Positions 29,545 through 38,921 are shown, counted from the first letter of the stretch. The stretch: 64,000 bases of DNA from Persicitalea sp963803495 (GCA_963803495.1 CAWDMP010000001.1:1-64000); one strand, 5' to 3'. The notes: a model not told the origin generated them from the letters alone. Numbers and translations: made by a program.

Positions 29545-31659
29545 ATGAATCCTGCCGTCCGGGTCGCCGAACTTACCGAAAAGCTCAACTATTACAATAG
29601 CCGCTACTATCAGGATAGCGTGTCGGAAATTTCCGATGAAGATTTTGATGCGCTGCTGAAAGAATTGGCGGCGCAGGAGTTGGAATTCCCTGAATTGAAA
29701 CGCCCCGACTCGCCCACGCAGCGCGTCGGTGGAACGATCACCAAGGATTTTCCGACGGTGTACCACCGCTACCCGATGCAATCGCTCGACAATACCTACA
29801 ATGAAGAAGAATTGCGGGAATTTGACGAGCGGGTGAAGAAATTGCTGCCCGAAGATGAAGCGTATGAGTACATCTGCGAGTTGAAATTCGACGGAATTTC
29901 GCTGAGCTTCACTTACGAAGATGGCGCGCTCAAACAGGGCGTCACGCGCGGCGACGGTACCCGCGGCGACGAAATCACCGAGAATGTCAGGACGATCCGC
30001 ACGTTGCCGTTGAGCATTAAGTCGAGTACCGTCCCGGCTAATTTTGAGCTACGGGGCGAGGGGTTTATGCCCACCCGATCCTTTGAAAAACTGAATGCCG
30101 AATTGAAAATCAATGGGGAAGCACCCTACGCCAACCCACGTAATGCCGCTTCCGGGGCGTTCAAATTGCAGGATTCGGCCGAAACCGCCCGCCGGGGGCT
30201 GGACTGCTACGTATACGCCTTTTTGAGCGACCCTGTCCAGGGCGGCGAGGAGATTTTTAAATCACACGAAGAAAGCCTGCTGGCGCTCAAAGAATGGGGC
30301 TTCAACGTATCGCCCGGCTGGCAAAAATGCCAGACCATCGACGAAGCGCTGGACTATATTCAGCAATGGGAAGAAGCACGTTTCAAACTACCGCTCGCGA
30401 CCGATGGCATCGTGGTCAAAGTAAATTCCTACGCCCAACAGCGCGAGCTGGGCAGTACCGCCAAGAGCCCGCGTTGGGCGATTGCTTTCAAGTACAAGGC
30501 CGAAAACAAACCCGCTTTGCTGCGGTTTATCACGTTTGGGGTGGGCCGTACCGGGGCCGTAACGCCTGTGGGCAACCTTTCGGCACTCAGCGAGCGCGAT
30601 AAACCCTACGAAAAAGTGAAGGGCGTGCATCTGTCGGGTACTCAGGTGAAGCGGGCTTCCCTGCACAACGCCGACGAACTCGAGCGGCTGGACCTGCGCC
30701 TCGGCGATACGGTTTTTGTGGAGAAGAGCGGGGAGATCATTCCCAAAATCACAGGCGTGGATACTACCCAACGCGGCTTGTTCGAGACCGAAGCCATTCA
30801 TTTCCCGACCCATTGCCCAGAATGCGATACCGCGCTGGTGCGAAACGAGGGCGAGGTGGCCTACTACTGTCCCAACGAGCGGGGCTGCCCGCCGCAATTG
30901 CGCGGGAGGATAGAACACTTCATCCAGCGCCGAGCCATGAACATCGACAGCCTGGGCGAGGGTAAAATCGAAACTTTATTCGATAAAGGCCTGATTCACA
31001 ACGCAGCCGATTTATACGATCTGACTTACGATTCGCTGCTGGGTATTGAAAAAGATATATTCAATGAGGAAACCGGCAAGACTAAAAAGATAAGTTTTCG
31101 GGAGAAAACGGTGGAAAACATCCTGCGCGGCGTCGAAAGCTCGAAGCAAGCCCCGTTCAAAAATTTGCTGTTTGGACTGGGTATTCGATACGTTGGGGCG
31201 ACGGTAGGGGAGAAGCTGGCTACCTACTTCCGTACCATGGATGCACTGATGGGTGCCAGTCTGGAAGCGCTCGTCAATGTACCCGAAATCGGCGACCGCA
31301 TCGCCCAAAGCGTGGTGGAGTACTTCGCCGAGCCGGAAAATCAGCGCTTGATCGCGCGCCTGCGGGCGGCGGGCCTCACCTTCGAGACCGACGATACACC
31401 CGTGGTGCTGGAAGGCGAAAGCCTGGCGGGCAAGTCTTTTGTGGTATCCGGCGTATTCCAAAACTTCGACCGCGACGAACTGAAAACTAAGATCCAGGCC
31501 AACGGCGGCCGGATCCTGAGCGGCGTGTCGGGCAAGCTCGACTACCTGCTGGCGGGAGAGAATATGGGCCCCGCCAAACTGGAAAAAGCGAAGCGTTTAA
31601 AGGTCGTAGTGATCTCAGAAGAAGAATTCTTGGCGATGCTCGAAGGTAATTTAGAATGA
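29545..31659 (+). CDS. ligA: NAD-dependent DNA ligase
   Basis: From ATG 29545 the protein has 704 residues. Domains in order: Ia domain (YYNSRYYQDS), adenylation domain with the active-site Lys114 in CELKFDGISLSF, OB fold (VGRTGAVTPVGNL), zinc finger (CPECDTALVRNEGEVAYYCPNERGCPP), helix-hairpin-helix repeats, and a C-terminal BRCT domain (SLAGKSFVVSGVF ending SEEEFLAML). It seals nicks during replication and repair using NAD. The upstream alternative start at 29512 is less likely because family similarity begins at MNPAVRV. The stop falls inside a repeated sequence shared with the following gap. Confidence 0.97.
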   Translation: MNPAVRVAELTEKLNYYNSRYYQDSVSEISDEDFDALLKELAAQELEFPELKRPDSPTQRVGGTITKDFPTVYHRYPMQSLDNTYNEEELREFDERVKKLLPEDEAYEYICELKFDGISLSFTYEDGALKQGVTRGDGTRGDEITENVRTIRTLPLSIKSSTVPANFELRGEGFMPTRSFEKLNAELKINGEAPYANPRNAASGAFKLQDSAETARRGLDCYVYAFLSDPVQGGEEIFKSHEESLLALKEWGFNVSPGWQKCQTIDEALDYIQQWEEARFKLPLATDGIVVKVNSYAQQRELGSTAKSPRWAIAFKYKAENKPALLRFITFGVGRTGAVTPVGNLSALSERDKPYEKVKGVHLSGTQVKRASLHNADELERLDLRLGDTVFVEKSGEIIPKITGVDTTQRGLFETEAIHFPTHCPECDTALVRNEGEVAYYCPNERGCPPQLRGRIEHFIQRRAMNIDSLGEGKIETLFDKGLIHNAADLYDLTYDSLLGIEKDIFNEETGKTKKISFREKTVENILRGVESSKQAPFKNLLFGLGIRYVGATVGEKLATYFRTMDALMGASLEALVNVPEIGDRIAQSVVEYFAEPENQRLIARLRAAGLTFETDDTPVVLEGESLAGKSFVVSGVFQNFDRDELKTKIQANGGRILSGVSGKLDYLLAGENMGPAKLEKAKRLKVVVISEEEFLAMLEGNLE

Positions 31660-31733
31660 GTGAATGATAGAATGAGAGAATAAATGCCTTTCATTTGTAC
31701 AACCCTATTCACTCATTCGAAATTCTATCATTC
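31654..31733. repeat. Two overlapping inverted-repeat pairs between ligA and dapA
   Basis: GAATGAGTGAAT (31654-31665) pairs perfectly with ATTCACTCATTC (31707-31718), and GAATGATAGAAT (31662-31673) pairs perfectly with ATTCTATCATTC (31722-31733). The left arms share GAAT, so the two 12-bp hairpins cannot form together. The pieces also show 7-8 bp periodicity like other intergenic repeats in the window. There is no T-run directly after either arm. Confidence 0.5.
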
Positions 31734-31744
31734 AAAATTGACTC

Positions 31745-32629
31745 ATGGACGAGCGTTTTAAAGGCGTGGGCGTGGCCCTCGTCACTCCCTTCAACGAACA
31801 TTACGAAATCGACTTTCCCGGACTCAAAAAGCTGATCGACTTCGTGTCTGACGGGGGCGTGGACTATCTGGTGGTGCAGGGTACCACCGGGGAAACCTCC
31901 ACGACAACGACGGAGGAGAAGAAAGCGCTGCTGAAATTCGTGAAGGAAAACAACGGCAAAGCGCTGCCGCTCGTGTACGGATTGGGTGGCAACGATACTC
32001 GGGTGGTACTGGCTGCTATAGCCGCTACTGACTTTGCGGGTGTCGATGCTTTACTGTCGGTATGTCCTTATTACAACAAACCTTCCCAGGCAGGCATCAT
32101 CGCGCACTTCACGGCCATTGCCGATGCCTCGCCGGTGCCGGTGCTGGTGTACAACGTACCTGGCCGTACGGTAGTCAATATCAAGCCGGCCACCGTTTTT
32201 GAGTTGGCCAAACACCCTAATATCATAGGTTTGAAAGATGCCTGCTCTACCATGGAGCAGTACATGGAAATCGCCTGGAAGGCACCCAAGGACTTCCTGC
32301 TGCTCTCGGGTGACGACAACCTGGTGGTACCCATGATCAGCGTTGGCTGGCATGGCGTGATTTCGGTGATCGCCAACGCCTTTCCCACCGAATTTCGCGA
32401 CCTTACCTGGCACGCGCTCAAAGGCCGCTTCGCCGAAGCTGCGGCGCTGCAGTTTTCTTTCATCGACTTCGATACCCTGCTCTACGCCGAGGCCAATCCG
32501 ACGGGCATCAAGGAATGCCTGGCGATCAAGGGCGTTTGCGGGTCAGAGGTTCGGCTGCCCCTGGTGAAGGCATCTTCTGAACTTTCGGGTGAGCTGCGTT
32601 TGGCGATGGAGCGGGAAGGGTTCATATAA
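31745..32629 (+). CDS. dapA: 4-hydroxy-tetrahydrodipicolinate synthase
   Basis: The 294-residue protein is a canonical DapA: VALVTPF near the start, GTTGETST (residues 47-54) binding pyruvate carboxyl, YNVPGRT with Tyr136, and the Schiff-base Lys164 in NIIGLKDAC. It condenses pyruvate with aspartate semialdehyde in lysine and diaminopimelate synthesis. Length is normal for the family. It follows ligA in the same direction after an 85-bp gap carrying inverted repeats and is convergent with the second M14 peptidase gene, with 5 bp between stops. Confidence 0.96.
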   Translation: MDERFKGVGVALVTPFNEHYEIDFPGLKKLIDFVSDGGVDYLVVQGTTGETSTTTTEEKKALLKFVKENNGKALPLVYGLGGNDTRVVLAAIAATDFAGVDALLSVCPYYNKPSQAGIIAHFTAIADASPVPVLVYNVPGRTVVNIKPATVFELAKHPNIIGLKDACSTMEQYMEIAWKAPKDFLLLSGDDNLVVPMISVGWHGVISVIANAFPTEFRDLTWHALKGRFAEAAALQFSFIDFDTLLYAEANPTGIKECLAIKGVCGSEVRLPLVKASSELSGELRLAMEREGFI

Positions 32630-32634
32630 AAAAT

Positions 32635-35149
32635 CTACCGGAACACCGCATTACCAAACAACAACTTACCGTTGTACCAGAATCCCCGGAACAGCGGGTT
32701 ATCGGCCATATATACGATTTGGCCGCGACCCATTTCCTGCACCCCAAACACCAGCGTATTTTTCAGTTTTTTGCGCGCATTGACCCCCGCAAAACCCGCC
32801 AGGTAACTTTCCGCCTCCAGGTACCCCACGTTCCAGCCATCGGGCAGGTAGTCCAGGTCGTAAGCGCCACGGATTAGGCCGTAGTAATCGTTGCGGTAGC
32901 CAAAGGCCAGCGGGTGCGTATTGTCCAGCTTCACTTTATAAATACTGCCCGGCGTGTCGTCGCTGGCCGATTCGCGTTCGCGGTTGCCGTATATTTTCAG
33001 CGGTGAATCCTTGTCTTTCTTATCATCCGACTTTTTGGACTTAAGGTCGAATCCGGGCTTGTCCAGGAAAGCCGTCACCGCCCGTTCCATCGCGATCAGT
33101 TTTCCCCCATTTCTGACCCATTCCTTCAATTGGGTGAGCGCAGTTTCAGTTAAGAGCTTGCCATAGCTACCGTTGGGCATGATTAATACATCAATCTTCT
33201 CCCAGGGTAGGCGGCCAAAATCCTGCGCCTCCACTACCGAAACCGGGTACTTTATTTGCTGTTCGAAGTAGTGCCATACCTCGCCGAAAGCCAGCGATGA
33301 AATGCCTTCCCCCGCAAGGACGGCCACTTTCGGAGCAGTCAGAGGCCTCACGCTGCCCGAGCCGAAATCGGCACCGGTCGATACAAAACCGGTCTGTACC
33401 GGCATCAGCGTGGTACCCGATTCGTTGGCCAATTGCACGATCATGTTGTCAAAATTGGCACCCATCGCTTCATTCCCCTTGCGGGTGACGACCAATGTAC
33501 CTGCCCCAAAGCTCATTCCGTCGATTTCGAAGGGTACGTTGGACGTGCGCAAGCGGATTTTCTTTTCAAGCAACGCGCTCAAAAATTTCAGATCGTTGAA
33601 CGAATCCCAGCGCACCAGGTAGGCATAAGGCGATTCACCGGGTACCGTATTGTTGATCTTTAGGCGTGGTGTAGGCAGCGGGCGTCATTTTTTCCTTCAC
33701 CCCATAAGAATCCAGACCATAAGCGTAGGCCAGACCCCAACTTGTGATGTCGTAGGTGATGGAATCTTCCAGCTCCGGCCGGGCTTCAAATAGAATTTTC
33801 AGCAGCGAAGATTTCGGCTGATAGGCGCTGATGACCAAATCGCTGCCCGCGAACTTCGTGCTTTCCTCACCCAGCGAGGCCAGGTTGGTCGCTTTAGCCG
33901 AAAAGTCTTTTCCAGCGGTACCATAGGTGATTCCCTGCTTGTCGAGCATTTCGGTTAGCGCCCTGATGCGGCCTTCGTTGCCCTTGGATTTGACCACGTA
34001 GGACTTGAAATCGCCAATAGGGTTGTTGCGGGCCGTGTCGTAGTACTTCACAAATTCCTGCACCGTTTGCTCGGCGCGAGAAGAAATCGCCTCTAGCGTC
34101 GACATACTGGTGGCGACGTGGTGGGCAATGCGGGAGGAAAGCGTGAGCGTGTCGCCTTCGTCCTCGCGGGCGATGGCGATGCCCGCCCGTCCGCCGCCGC
34201 CCTGCTCGTAGGTCATGCCGATGGCGCCGTTGTAGGTCGGCCAGGTGTCGCCGTAGCTGGGGTAGAACAGGTCGTAGTTGTTGCGGGTGAAGTACAGCCA
34301 GCTGTTTTTGTCGAAGTACTTGCGGCTGTAGGTACCCAGTACGTTGTTGAACTCCCGCTGCCAGGCGGTGATGTCTTTGTGAAAGGGTTTGGAAGCCGGC
34401 GGAAAGTAGTAGGAGCTCGACGACCCCATTTCGTGAAAATCGGCGTGCAGGTGCGGCATCCACTGATTGTAAAGCTTGATGCGCTCCTGCGATTCTTTCT
34501 GTACCTGCCAGGCCCAGTCGCGGTTGAGATCGAACAGGTAGTGGTTGGGTCGGCCGCCGGGCCAGGGCTCGTTGTGCTCCCACGACCAGGGCGAAGCGTT
34601 GTTGGGCGTACCCGCCACGCGGTTGTACCACTGCGCGTAACGATCGCGGCCATCAGGATTGATGCAGGGATCGAGCAGGACCACGGTATTTTTCAGGATG
34701 CCCTGCATCGTGGCGTTATCGGGATTTAAAAGCTCGTACATCACTTTCATGACGGCCTCGGACGATACCGCCTCATTGCCATGTACGTTGTAGCTCAGCC
34801 AAGCAATGGCGGGTACTTTCGCCGATGGCGTACCGGCCATCATGCCAATACTTTTGAGATTGTCGGTGCGGATAGATTCAAGCCGGGCCAGGTTCTCCGG
34901 CGAAGCCACGGCGGCGACCACGAGCGGGCGTCCTTCGTAGGTAGCGCCGTAGGGAATCATCTTGACCTGGGTAGGATTTTTCTGCGCCAGGTGCTCTACA
35001 TAGTCGACGATGCGGTGGTGGAAAGTAAAACGGCTGCCCAGGGGGTAGCCAAGAAATGCGTCAGGGGTGGGGTTTTGGGCTAACACGGGCCAAGCGACGG
35101 CAAGAAACAGAAAAGGTAACAGGGCTTTCTTCATTAGTGAGGTTTTCAT
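32635..35149 (-). pseudogene. Exported M14 zinc carboxypeptidase (paralogue 2) with one frameshift
   Basis: From ATG 35149 (or 35134, MKKALLPF) there is a signal peptide ending PVLAQ, then an M14 domain with YNVHGNEAVSSEA (zinc HxxE), NPDGRDRYAQW and DLNRDWAWQ, close in layout to the gene at 26101-28684. Near 33660 an A-run (CCTAAAG) carries an apparent extra base: the first frame stops at 33635, while homologous sequence (INNTVPGESPYAYLVRWDSFNDLKF) continues one frame over to 32635. The C-terminal part again has the amidotransferase-like segment (VLIMPNGSYGKLL, GGKLIAMERA). An upstream frame extension to 35410 is not credible because it reaches the tRNA gene. Confidence 0.83.
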
Positions 35150-35298
35150 TTTCGGGAAAAGCAGATTCCAAAAATACCAAAAAATGACTAAGCCGGGTAC
35201 GCTGGGCCCAATTGAAAGCAGACTGATCAGAATTCTCAACAGCAACCGTCTGAAAACTAGTTGATTTGAAAATAGATGAAAGTTTTTTGTGAGTAGGT

Positions 35299-35330
35299 TT
35301 TGGATATTCAAAATCAAGCCTGCATCTTTG
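35299..35330 (+). promoter_or_regulatory. Probable tRNA-Glu promoter
   Basis: TTTG at 35299-35302 and CATCTTTG at 35323-35330 are separated by 20 bp, matching the Bacteroidota form TTTG-N20-TAnnTTTG with one mismatch. Transcription would begin about 65 bp before the tRNA. The rest of 35150-35403 is A/T-rich without a gene. Confidence 0.5.
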
Positions 35331-35403
35331 CACCACGTTTTCAGGAAATGAAGGCGGAAATCGAAAGGAAAGTACTTCCTGCACGAAATAAAAGGGACCA
35401 GTC

Positions 35404-35475
35404 GGCCCATTCGTCTAGCGGTTAGGACACGACCCTTTCACGGTTGAAACAGGGGTTCGATTCCCCTATGGGTCA
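35404..35475 (+). tRNA. tRNA-Glu (anticodon UUC)
   Basis: A full cloverleaf can be drawn: acceptor arms GGCCCAT and ATGGGTC (one G-U pair), D arm with GTCTAGCGGTTAGGAC, anticodon stem CGACC/GGTTG with loop CTTTCAC (anticodon TTC at 35437-35439), T arm AGGGGTTCGATTCCCCT, and discriminator A. CCA is not encoded. A phage-type integrase follows 240 bp downstream, so the 3' end of this gene is the likely attachment site. Confidence 0.95.
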
Positions 35476-35528
35476 CTAACCGCCGACTGGCGGACGTTTT
35501 AGGACGCATTAATTTCTTCGATTTAGGA

Positions 35529-35556
35529 AGCCCACCATTGCTGGTGGGCTTTTTTT
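35529..35556 (+). terminator. Intrinsic terminator after tRNA-Glu
   Basis: AGCCCACC and GGTGGGCT form an 8-bp stem around a 6-base loop, followed by six T. A smaller hairpin CCGCC-GACT-GGCGG at 35480-35493 precedes it directly after the tRNA. Confidence 0.85.
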
Positions 35557-35712
35557 GTTTTAGTGGTGGCATTGAGCCCCATGGATCAAATCAGGATAGT
35601 TCGCACAGTTTTTCGTACAAGGTGGATTTTCTTCTAACACATTCTCTGGCCAACGAGGGATTATCTCTCACTCAAACTAAGTGCCAAGAATGTATTTTGA
35701 TCACAAAAAAAA

Positions 35713-36990
35713 ATGAGCATCTATTTTTTCCTGAGAAATGGCCAGAGCGCCAGGGAGGATGAGCATTGCGTTATCTATTGCCAACTCGATGTGAAGGACG
35801 TGGGAAAGGGGGTGCCCTTCTCGACGAAGTTGAAAGTGCCGGCGGGCTTCTGGATGGTAGACTATCCGGCGGCCAAGGCGCGCCGGATCAGGCCCTCGTC
35901 GGCCGGCGCGCCGGTGTCGGCGAGCTACTACCTGGCCGACTCGCTGAACAAGAGTTTGCAGGCGCTGCGCCTGGGCCTGGTCAATGCCAAGGACGGCATC
36001 GAGGCGTTGGGCGAAAACCCGACGCCGGCGCTGGTGAAGAGTACCTATTATAATGGGGGCCTGCGTCGGAAGCCCAAGACGCTGCTGGCGGTGTGGGACG
36101 AGCTGGTGGATGCGCTGGAAGACCAGGGCCGGGAAGGGTCGACGCTGGTGACGTACAGAACACGGCGCAACAATGTGGTGAAGTGGCTGGCCGATCGGAA
36201 GCAACTCCGGCTGTTGGTGTCGGAGGTGCGGTACCGCCATTGGGAAGACTTCGGCGTGTGGGCGCGGAGCCAGCGGAAACCGGATGGCTCCCGGTTGCTG
36301 GGCAAGAATACTATTAATAAGCACCTCACTGCCATCAACAAGGCACTCGACTATGCCGTGAACAAGGAGTATCTTTCGTCGAATCCGATCGGATCGCTGA
36401 ACCTCGAGTACGATCCTGCCGACGCGCCACATTATTTGCTGGCCGATGACCGGCGGCGGATTGCGGCCTGCGCCCTCAGCTCGCTGCGCGTCGAGCGGGA
36501 CGTGGCCGTATTTCTGATGCATACGGGCTTGAGCTATACCGATTACGTGAGCCTGGGCACGGAGCACTTGGTGACGCTGCCCAATGGGGAGCAGTTTCTT
36601 AAGAAAGCCCGGAATAAGACGAAGATATACTCCATCATCCCACTTCTGCCGGAGGCGTTGGCGGTGATCGGGCGGTGGGGGAGCATCGAGGCGCTGCCCC
36701 GGCCGGACCTGAGCGACCTGAATAAGGCGCTTAAGATATTGGGTGAAAGCTGCGGGGTTGGTATCTCGCTGTCGACGTCGGTGTTCCGGGATACCTTTAG
36801 TAGTATGATGGAAAACGAGTTCATGCTGGAGCTCCGGGTGATTATGGTGATGATGGGGCACACGAACCCGCGTCAGCTGCGGAACTATTCGTCGGTGCAG
36901 CCGGGGAGGATCCTGCACGAGCTGCGGAAACACCAGGCAGAGCAGTTGCCGTTTCGGTTGGAGAATTTGCAGTTGCTAGCGGCGTCGTAA
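35713..36990 (+). CDS. int: Tyrosine recombinase/integrase, IntDOT-like
   Basis: The 425-residue protein has an N-terminal arm-binding region, a core-binding SAM-like domain (about 120-225, TLVTYRTRRNNVVKWL) and a C-terminal catalytic domain. The nucleophile lies in RNYSSV and a His in MGHTNPRQ, with an Arg in VFRDTF. The first catalytic Arg of most tyrosine recombinases is Ser here (HTGLSYTDYV), as in IntDOT of Bacteroides conjugative elements, and the box II HxxR is SVFR. It lies 240 bp downstream of tRNA-Glu, which it probably uses as attachment site. A terminator follows it. Confidence 0.9.
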   Translation: MSIYFFLRNGQSAREDEHCVIYCQLDVKDVGKGVPFSTKLKVPAGFWMVDYPAAKARRIRPSSAGAPVSASYYLADSLNKSLQALRLGLVNAKDGIEALGENPTPALVKSTYYNGGLRRKPKTLLAVWDELVDALEDQGREGSTLVTYRTRRNNVVKWLADRKQLRLLVSEVRYRHWEDFGVWARSQRKPDGSRLLGKNTINKHLTAINKALDYAVNKEYLSSNPIGSLNLEYDPADAPHYLLADDRRRIAACALSSLRVERDVAVFLMHTGLSYTDYVSLGTEHLVTLPNGEQFLKKARNKTKIYSIIPLLPEALAVIGRWGSIEALPRPDLSDLNKALKILGESCGVGISLSTSVFRDTFSSMMENEFMLELRVIMVMMGHTNPRQLRNYSSVQPGRILHELRKHQAEQLPFRLENLQLLAAS

Positions 36991-37011
36991 GCTAAGTTGA
37001 TCAATTGAGGG

Positions 37012-37039
37012 GCCGCTCTGGATAGGAGCGGCTTTTTTT
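37012..37039 (+). terminator. Intrinsic terminator after the integrase gene
   Basis: GCCGCTC and GAGCGGC form a 7-bp stem with a 7-base loop, followed by seven T. Confidence 0.85.
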
Positions 37040-37052
37040 GTACTTTTCCAAA

Positions 37053-37091
37053 AAAAATGCCCGTCACGGTTGGAGAGCCGACGGGCATTTT
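37053..37091. terminator. Bidirectional terminator-like hairpin before the cargo gene
   Basis: An A-run leads into ATGCCCGT (37057-37064), which pairs with ACGGGCAT (37081-37088) followed by T residues. The A-run and T-run make it a terminator on either strand. With the hairpin just upstream it insulates the next gene. Confidence 0.6.
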
Positions 37092-37124
37092 AAATCATTC
37101 GTTCAAATCAACACCGTAAAGTTA

Positions 37125-37841
37125 ATGAAAAAGAAAATTCCATTGATCGTGCTCGAAAAAATCAATCCCATCCTCAAAAGCAATAAGGATCTGTATATTA
37201 TGTTGGCCGACCCTGACTGCTCTTTCAGCTTAGTCGATGCTGATGCTGAATCGGATTTTTTCTTCAAATCGTCTTTACAAAACACAAATGGTCATTTTCT
37301 AATACAATGGAAGCCAGCTAACGGTGAATCTATGACGTCAGTCTCGTACGAATCTGATTTACCTAATCTGTCGCTATTTCTCACTCGTTGGTTAAATGTA
37401 TTAAAGGCCTACTCGGAAATGGATACCATCTTCGACGATCCGCTCATCGACCGCTATAAAGACGAATTTTTCCACGAAATGGCAGACCCTAGCGATGATC
37501 GGAATGACTCCAAATTGACGCTGGAGCAGCAGAAAATGATTGTAAGCTATTTGGCAAAGGTACAATTGCTGCTGCCTGCGTATGAGGAAGTGGCTAGTGA
37601 GCAACAGCTGGTAGAGATCAAGTCGATCGAGCGAGAAATCGCTTCACTCGACGATTTAGTAGAGCACGTTTCGAAGGCCCAGGCTATGAAAAAGCTTGCC
37701 ACAATTTGGGCTAAGGCTCAGAAGTACTCGCTTAGCCTAATATTGGAAATGTTGAAGGAGTTTCAGAAGGAGGGGGGCAAGCTAATCGCCAAGAGTCTCT
37801 TTGACGGCTCATTTTTTAAGTTGCTCGATCAATTTCTCTAA
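37125..37841 (+). CDS. AT-rich cargo gene of unknown function
   Basis: From ATG 37125 the product has 238 residues and no recognisable domain. It is soluble, acidic in the middle (DPLIDRYKDEFFHEMADPSDDRND) and helical and charged in the C-terminal half (LEQQKMIVSYLAKVQLLLPAYEEV to LLDQFL). Its base composition is clearly more A/T-rich than the genes on both sides, and it is flanked by terminators on both sides. That is the pattern of an independently transcribed lysogenic conversion gene (moron); a defence or immunity role is possible but unsupported. A longer frame from 37038 runs through the upstream hairpin and is unlikely. Confidence 0.7.
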   Translation: MKKKIPLIVLEKINPILKSNKDLYIMLADPDCSFSLVDADAESDFFFKSSLQNTNGHFLIQWKPANGESMTSVSYESDLPNLSLFLTRWLNVLKAYSEMDTIFDDPLIDRYKDEFFHEMADPSDDRNDSKLTLEQQKMIVSYLAKVQLLLPAYEEVASEQQLVEIKSIEREIASLDDLVEHVSKAQAMKKLATIWAKAQKYSLSLILEMLKEFQKEGGKLIAKSLFDGSFFKLLDQFL

Positions 37842-37864
37842 TAAAATTAGACTCTTTCGAGAAC

Positions 37865-37893
37865 AGCCTGGACTAATCCTCCGGGCTTTTTTT
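37865..37893 (+). terminator. Intrinsic terminator after the cargo gene
   Basis: AGCCTGGA and TCCGGGCT form an 8-bp stem (one G-T pair) around a 7-base loop, followed by seven T. Confidence 0.8.
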
Positions 37894-37940
37894 GTGCCGT
37901 AACTATCTGAAAATAAAGAAGAAAAGAGTGGCCGATTGAC

Positions 37941-37971
37941 TTGCGTGTTCCAAACGATTGTGCGTCCTTTG
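37941..37971 (+). promoter_or_regulatory. Candidate promoter of the amidoligase gene
   Basis: TTG at 37941-37943 and GTCCTTTG at 37964-37971 are separated by 20 bp; the second box matches TAnnTTTG in four of six fixed positions. It lies about 38 bp before the ATG. Confidence 0.35.
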
Positions 37972-38008
37972 ACTCATTGAAACAGCAACCAAACCACTTG
38001 ATAGACAG

Positions 38009-38920
38009 ATGAATACGCAAACGATTTTAACCGACAGCAGCCTTACCAAAACCGAGAAAATACGCCAGCTACTTGCCCTGGGAATAACCCGGCGCGGGGT
38101 GGCCGACCTGACCGGCTGCGGCTACGGGTTTGTACAGAATGTATTTGCCAAGTACTGGCCGGAGCAGGTTAAATCGAAGGGTTTTAACTTCATCCCCTTC
38201 AACCGGAAATTTGGCATTGAGATTGAAGCCTACGGGGTGCCGATGCGCCGGGTAGCCGAAGCGCTTACCGCGGCCGGGATCAACTGCTACTCCGAGAGCT
38301 ATAACCACACCAGCTGCGGCCACTGGAAGGTGGTAACGGACGGCAGCCTGAGCGGCGATAACACTTTCGAGATCGTAAGCCCGATATTGGAAGGAATGAA
38401 CGGCCTGGCCCAGGTAGAAACGGTGAGCCGTGTGCTGACCACCCTCCGGGTCAAAATCAACAAAACCTGCGGCTTGCACATCCACTTCGACGCGGCCGGG
38501 CTCGGCCTGGAGCAAATGAAGAACACCCTGGTAAATTACGCCAGCTACGAAGGCCTTATCGATAGCTTCATGCCCAACAGCCGCCGGGCCGATAACAATA
38601 CTTACTGCCGGAGCGTGGTGCGCCTGGCCCTGCAGGCCGACCGGGCCACGAGCATCGGCGAACTGGTAGGCTTGCAGACGACCCGCTACCAGAAAATCAA
38701 CCTACAGGCTTACAACCGCCACCGGACGGTAGAGTTTCGCCAGCACTCAGGTACCATCGAATTTGAAAAAATTAAGAATTGGGTTGTATTTTTGCACAAC
38801 CTGGTCGAGTACTCGAAGACCAAGCGCGTAGAAACGCCGAACCTGGCCAGCCTGGCGAAATTCCAGCAGCCAGAAGTACTTACCTATATCCACAACCGGA
38901 TCAACGACCTAGCCGCCTAA
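38009..38920 (+). CDS. HTH-amidoligase fusion protein
   Basis: The 303-residue protein has an N-terminal helix-turn-helix-like segment (about 15-50, IRQLLALGITRRGVADLTGCGYGFVQNV) followed by an amidoligase domain of the COOH-NH2 ligase type. Motifs are FGIEIE (68-73), WKVVTDGSL with FEIVSP (about 106-125), CGLHIHFD (154-161) and VEFRQHSGT (241-249). Amidoligases of this fold are predicted to use ATP to form amide bonds on peptides or proteins. Phage-encoded members are common, but few have been tested. Its stop is 2 bp from the next ATG, so the small acidic product is a probable partner or substrate (inference). Confidence 0.88.
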   Translation: MNTQTILTDSSLTKTEKIRQLLALGITRRGVADLTGCGYGFVQNVFAKYWPEQVKSKGFNFIPFNRKFGIEIEAYGVPMRRVAEALTAAGINCYSESYNHTSCGHWKVVTDGSLSGDNTFEIVSPILEGMNGLAQVETVSRVLTTLRVKINKTCGLHIHFDAAGLGLEQMKNTLVNYASYEGLIDSFMPNSRRADNNTYCRSVVRLALQADRATSIGELVGLQTTRYQKINLQAYNRHRTVEFRQHSGTIEFEKIKNWVVFLHNLVEYSKTKRVETPNLASLAKFQQPEVLTYIHNRINDLAA

Positions 38921-38921
38921 T

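Noticed and set aside
35134..35410. N-terminal extension of M14 peptidase 2 toward the tRNA
   Set aside because: It would overlap the tRNA-Glu gene and precedes a proper signal peptide starting at 35149 or 35134.
35701..36933. 410-codon frame opposite the integrase
   Set aside because: The integrase on the + strand has recognisable recombinase motifs; the opposite frame is His/Arg/Pro-rich and starts outside any promoter context.
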